Part shown: piece after piece, positions 5,475 to 7,397 of the stretch
Numbering within the stretch: position 1 is the first letter of the stretch
How the letters are laid out: every line of letters begins with the position of its first letter
DNA from: Candidatus Schekmanbacteria bacterium GWA2_38_11
GTDB taxonomy: Bacteria; Schekmanbacteria; GWA2-38-11
Assembly (NCBI GenBank): GCA_001790645.1
Contig: MGDB01000016.1
Coordinates: 5,424 to 12,820 of the forward strand
Direction: 5' to 3'
Length of the DNA stretch: 7,397 nt
Made by a program: the position numbers and the translations under genes
Notes under the pieces: model-generated
Databases searched by the model: none
The model's input: only the letters and a program-made list of their open reading frames with translations
Told to the model about the DNA's origin: nothing

Positions 5475-7397
5475 GTGCCTTTAAATAATGCCATTTCCAG
5501 AGTGTCCGCTTTTAAAAGCAAGAGTGTTCTATATCTAATTGTTATCTTATTCATCCTTTCAAGGCTCTGGGTGCTTAACAGAGGAATCTTCATGTGGAAC
5601 GATGAAGAACTCTACAACGGCACTATTGCAATGGAACTGCTCAGGGGCTTAAATATGCCCCTGCTTGACTACGCATATAATCCCCATAACGGTGGGACAA
5701 TTCTTGTAGGAATTCTGGCTTCAGTTTCTTTTACTCTTTTGGGTAACTCTTATTTCTCTTTAAAGCTTGTTGCGTTACTGTTTTCAACGCTAAGCCTGAT
5801 TTTCTGCCTGCTGCTTCTCAATCGCCATTTCAATAAAAAAGCAGCTATTTTGGCTGGTTTGTTTTTCATCTTTTCCCCTTCTACTTATACAGAATCAAAT
5901 CTTATTGCATGGGGGATTCATGGCGACTCAATTTTTCTTTCCCTCCTCACAATTCTGATTTTTTATGAAATCTTTTTTTCAGGAAAAGGTCACTACCTTT
6001 TAAAAACAAAAAAATCATATTTTCTTTTTGCTGCCTTTGGACTGGCTTGCGGCTTCTCTTCTTATTTTGCCTATATAACTATCTACTGCCTGATTTCATG
6101 CCTTTTTTTCTGGTTTCTGGTTGATAAAAAGTTTTTTTTAAAAAAACCTTTCCTATTCTTTTCTTTTTCCTTTCTTGCGGGTTTCAGTCCATGGATATAT
6201 TATAACTTTATCAATTCCTTCAGCGGGTTTAATATCGTTAAACTCTATTGGGGAAGGCCTGAAAAGACAATGCCGGTTTTTGATAAGATGCTAAAATATT
6301 TTCTTTTTGACCTTCCGGCTCTTTTTGATTTTCACAGGATTAAAATTCTTGGTTTTTCAGTTTTCTCTGATTTCTATTACGTGGTTTTACTGTTTTCATT
6401 TTTCTTTATTCTGATTAAAGAGAGGAATTCATTAATAAAACTGATAATGGCTGTTATTCCCTCAAAAAAATATCAGCTTACTCCGGAAGATTTTTCAAAA
6501 GAATTTTTCTTCCTTATCCCTCCTGTAATTTTCTCTGCTATATTTTTTTTAAGCAATGTATCAATCTTCTATACTCTCGAAGAAAGATATTTAGCCTACA
6601 GGTATTTTATTCCACTTTACCCGTTTATGTTCATTATCCTTTCTCTGTTTTTTTCAAAAATTATTGGGGAGATTAATAAATTGAAGGGCATCCTTGCAAT
6701 AACTGTTCTCGTAGTAATGCTTTTTTTAGGATTGCTTGGGAATATTAATATTCCTTTTTATGACAGAACGCTTACATATCGTGATCTTGATGGATTTTCT
6801 TATGAGAGATTAGGGTGGAATACAGTTAAAAAATTCGACTCTGATTTTCCCAAATATATTGAGCTTGGCAGGAAGGTTGATCCGATCTACAGGCATCTGT
6901 ATTACCACGGAGTTGGATGGAGCATAGGAGGAAAAGGATTGGTCTGGAAAGAGGGGTTTGAAAAATTTATAAAATTTGAAGAAGTTATTAAAACAGTTGA
7001 AGACAAATATAGAGCATATTATTACCAAGGAACAGGGTATGTTTTGGGATTTAATTCCATATATAATCAATATAAAAGATGTATAAAAGTAATAAACTGG
7101 ATTAATGATGAAAATAAGAGAACATTTGCTTACCTTGGAATGTCAATGATAATCAAAGAAAATTTTACAGGAGAAACTGATGTTCCCCAAATTGTTTCTG
7201 CGGTTGACGGCAGATACAGAAAGTTTTTTTATCCCTTACTTGGTGAGTATCTTTTAAGGACCAGAGGGGACCTTCAATTAATAGAACCTGCATTGGATAA
7301 TATTAAAGAAGAGGACAGGGTCTTTGTGTATCAGGGTGTTGGCTCAGCTCTTTTAAAAAAATGTTATTATAATATAGAGGAGTTCAGATGGCTTGTG
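5475..7397 (+). CDS. GT-C membrane glycosyltransferase (GT39/ArnT-like), C-terminally repeated, 3' partial
   Basis: An uninterrupted frame of 641 codons runs off the right edge. The best start is GTG 5475; the frame is closed by TAA at 5436-5438. No clear Shine-Dalgarno is visible, and GTG 5502 or ATG 5592 are alternatives, though ATG 5592 would remove the first membrane helix. Helix 1 (about 17-34) is followed by WNDEELY (41-47), the acidic first periplasmic loop that in GT-C enzymes holds the catalytic aspartate. About ten further hydrophobic helices follow, to about residue 424, including the family-like segment RYFIPLYPF (376-384). These enzymes transfer sugars from polyprenyl-phosphate donors to lipid, glycan or protein acceptors outside the inner membrane. 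From about 425 the protein is soluble and contains six degenerate repeats, starting near 439, 473, 513, 549, 582 and 615. Their consensus is R-x-[FLY]-x-Y-x-G-x-[GS]-x-x-[IL]. The donor and acceptor cannot be told, and the C-terminus lies outside the window. Confidence 0.85.
   Translation, partial: MPLNNAISRVSAFKSKSVLYLIVILFILSRLWVLNRGIFMWNDEELYNGTIAMELLRGLNMPLLDYAYNPHNGGTILVGILASVSFTLLGNSYFSLKLVALLFSTLSLIFCLLLLNRHFNKKAAILAGLFFIFSPSTYTESNLIAWGIHGDSIFLSLLTILIFYEIFFSGKGHYLLKTKKSYFLFAAFGLACGFSSYFAYITIYCLISCLFFWFLVDKKFFLKKPFLFFSFSFLAGFSPWIYYNFINSFSGFNIVKLYWGRPEKTMPVFDKMLKYFLFDLPALFDFHRIKILGFSVFSDFYYVVLLFSFFFILIKERNSLIKLIMAVIPSKKYQLTPEDFSKEFFFLIPPVIFSAIFFLSNVSIFYTLEERYLAYRYFIPLYPFMFIILSLFFSKIIGEINKLKGILAITVLVVMLFLGLLGNINIPFYDRTLTYRDLDGFSYERLGWNTVKKFDSDFPKYIELGRKVDPIYRHLYYHGVGWSIGGKGLVWKEGFEKFIKFEEVIKTVEDKYRAYYYQGTGYVLGFNSIYNQYKRCIKVINWINDENKRTFAYLGMSMIIKENFTGETDVPQIVSAVDGRYRKFFYPLLGEYLLRTRGDLQLIEPALDNIKEEDRVFVYQGVGSALLKKCYYNIEEFRWLV
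6789..7352 (+). repeat. Six protein-level tandem repeats in the glycosyltransferase tail
   Basis: The units begin (R or equivalent) at residues 439, 473, 513, 549, 582 and 615, that is at intervals of 34, 40, 36, 33 and 33. Cores are DGFSYERLGWN, RHLYYHGVGWS, RAYYYQGTGYV, RTFAYLGMSMI, RKFFYPLLGEY and RVFVYQGVGSA. The tyrosine at unit position 5 is invariant, the glycines at 7 and 9 frequent. Between cores lie charged stretches ending with I/V-rich helices, so each unit may be two helices, as in TPR-like solenoids. The DNA copies are not alike, so the repeat is old. Confidence 0.6.

Noticed and set aside
5592..5594. ATG as the start of the glycosyltransferase
   Set aside because: The frame stays open upstream and encodes a typical first membrane helix directly before the acidic WNDEELY loop; starting here would lose it. 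GTG 5475 is preferred, without strong ribosome-binding support.
5940..6180. Many long T-runs suggesting frameshift sites or a degraded gene
   Set aside because: They are phenylalanine codons of membrane helices; the frame is intact throughout.
6810..7070. Minus-strand 86-codon open frame
   Set aside because: It lies opposite the glycosyltransferase tail, whose repeats and continuous 641-codon frame make the + strand the coding one.
1..7397. CRISPR array, tRNA, rRNA, riboswitch or insertion sequence
   Set aside because: No regularly spaced direct repeats, no cloverleaf or conserved RNA core in the short intergenic gaps, and no transposase or terminal inverted repeats around a gene were seen.

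Overview
The window is an AT-rich bacterial segment in which every gene I can support lies on the + strand. The gene content is a four-cluster ferredoxin plus tungsten aldehyde:ferredoxin oxidoreductase pair, a corrinoid/Fe-S QueG-type protein, a lipoprotein signal on a methyltransferase, and a GT-C membrane glycosyltransferase. This points to an anaerobic, Gram-negative-type bacterium, perhaps a deltaproteobacterial or uncultivated lineage. I cannot name the taxon from the sequence.

Layout. Bases 1-130 hold a possible 3' end of an upstream gene and a degenerate C/G-rich palindrome (63-105). Next come two closely spaced genes: a class II-type histone-deacetylase-family hydrolase (131-1072) and, 4 nt later, a protein-L-isoaspartate O-methyltransferase with a lipoprotein-type signal (1077-1802). 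A 118-base gap holds a weak terminator-like hairpin and a promoter-like sequence. It is followed by a tight three-gene unit: a QueG-like Fe-S protein with C-terminal HEAT repeats (1921-3048), a four-[4Fe-4S] ferredoxin (3070-3555) and the tungsten aldehyde oxidoreductase catalytic subunit (3552-5342, overlapping the ferredoxin stop in ATGA). A strong C/G palindrome with a following T-run (5359-5420) ends this unit; its core is related to the palindrome at 63-105. The remaining 1.9 kb is one open frame (from about 5475, running off the right edge) for a polytopic GT39/ArnT-like glycosyltransferase. Its C-terminal soluble part is built of about six degenerate 33-40-residue repeats.

How the genes work together. 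The oxidoreductase should oxidise aldehydes (or reduce acids) at a tungstopterin site and pass electrons through its own [4Fe-4S] cluster to the four-cluster subunit, as in AorAB-type enzymes. No flavin/NADH subunit (AorC) and no cofactor-assembly gene is present here. The QueG-like protein lacks the aspartate expected of epoxyqueuosine reductases, so a redox role linked to the oxidoreductase is at least as plausible as tRNA modification. The deacetylase and the isoaspartate methyltransferase both act on modified proteins or amines, but the predicted export of the methyltransferase makes a shared compartment doubtful. The glycosyltransferase probably belongs to a separate envelope-polysaccharide or protein-glycosylation locus to the right.
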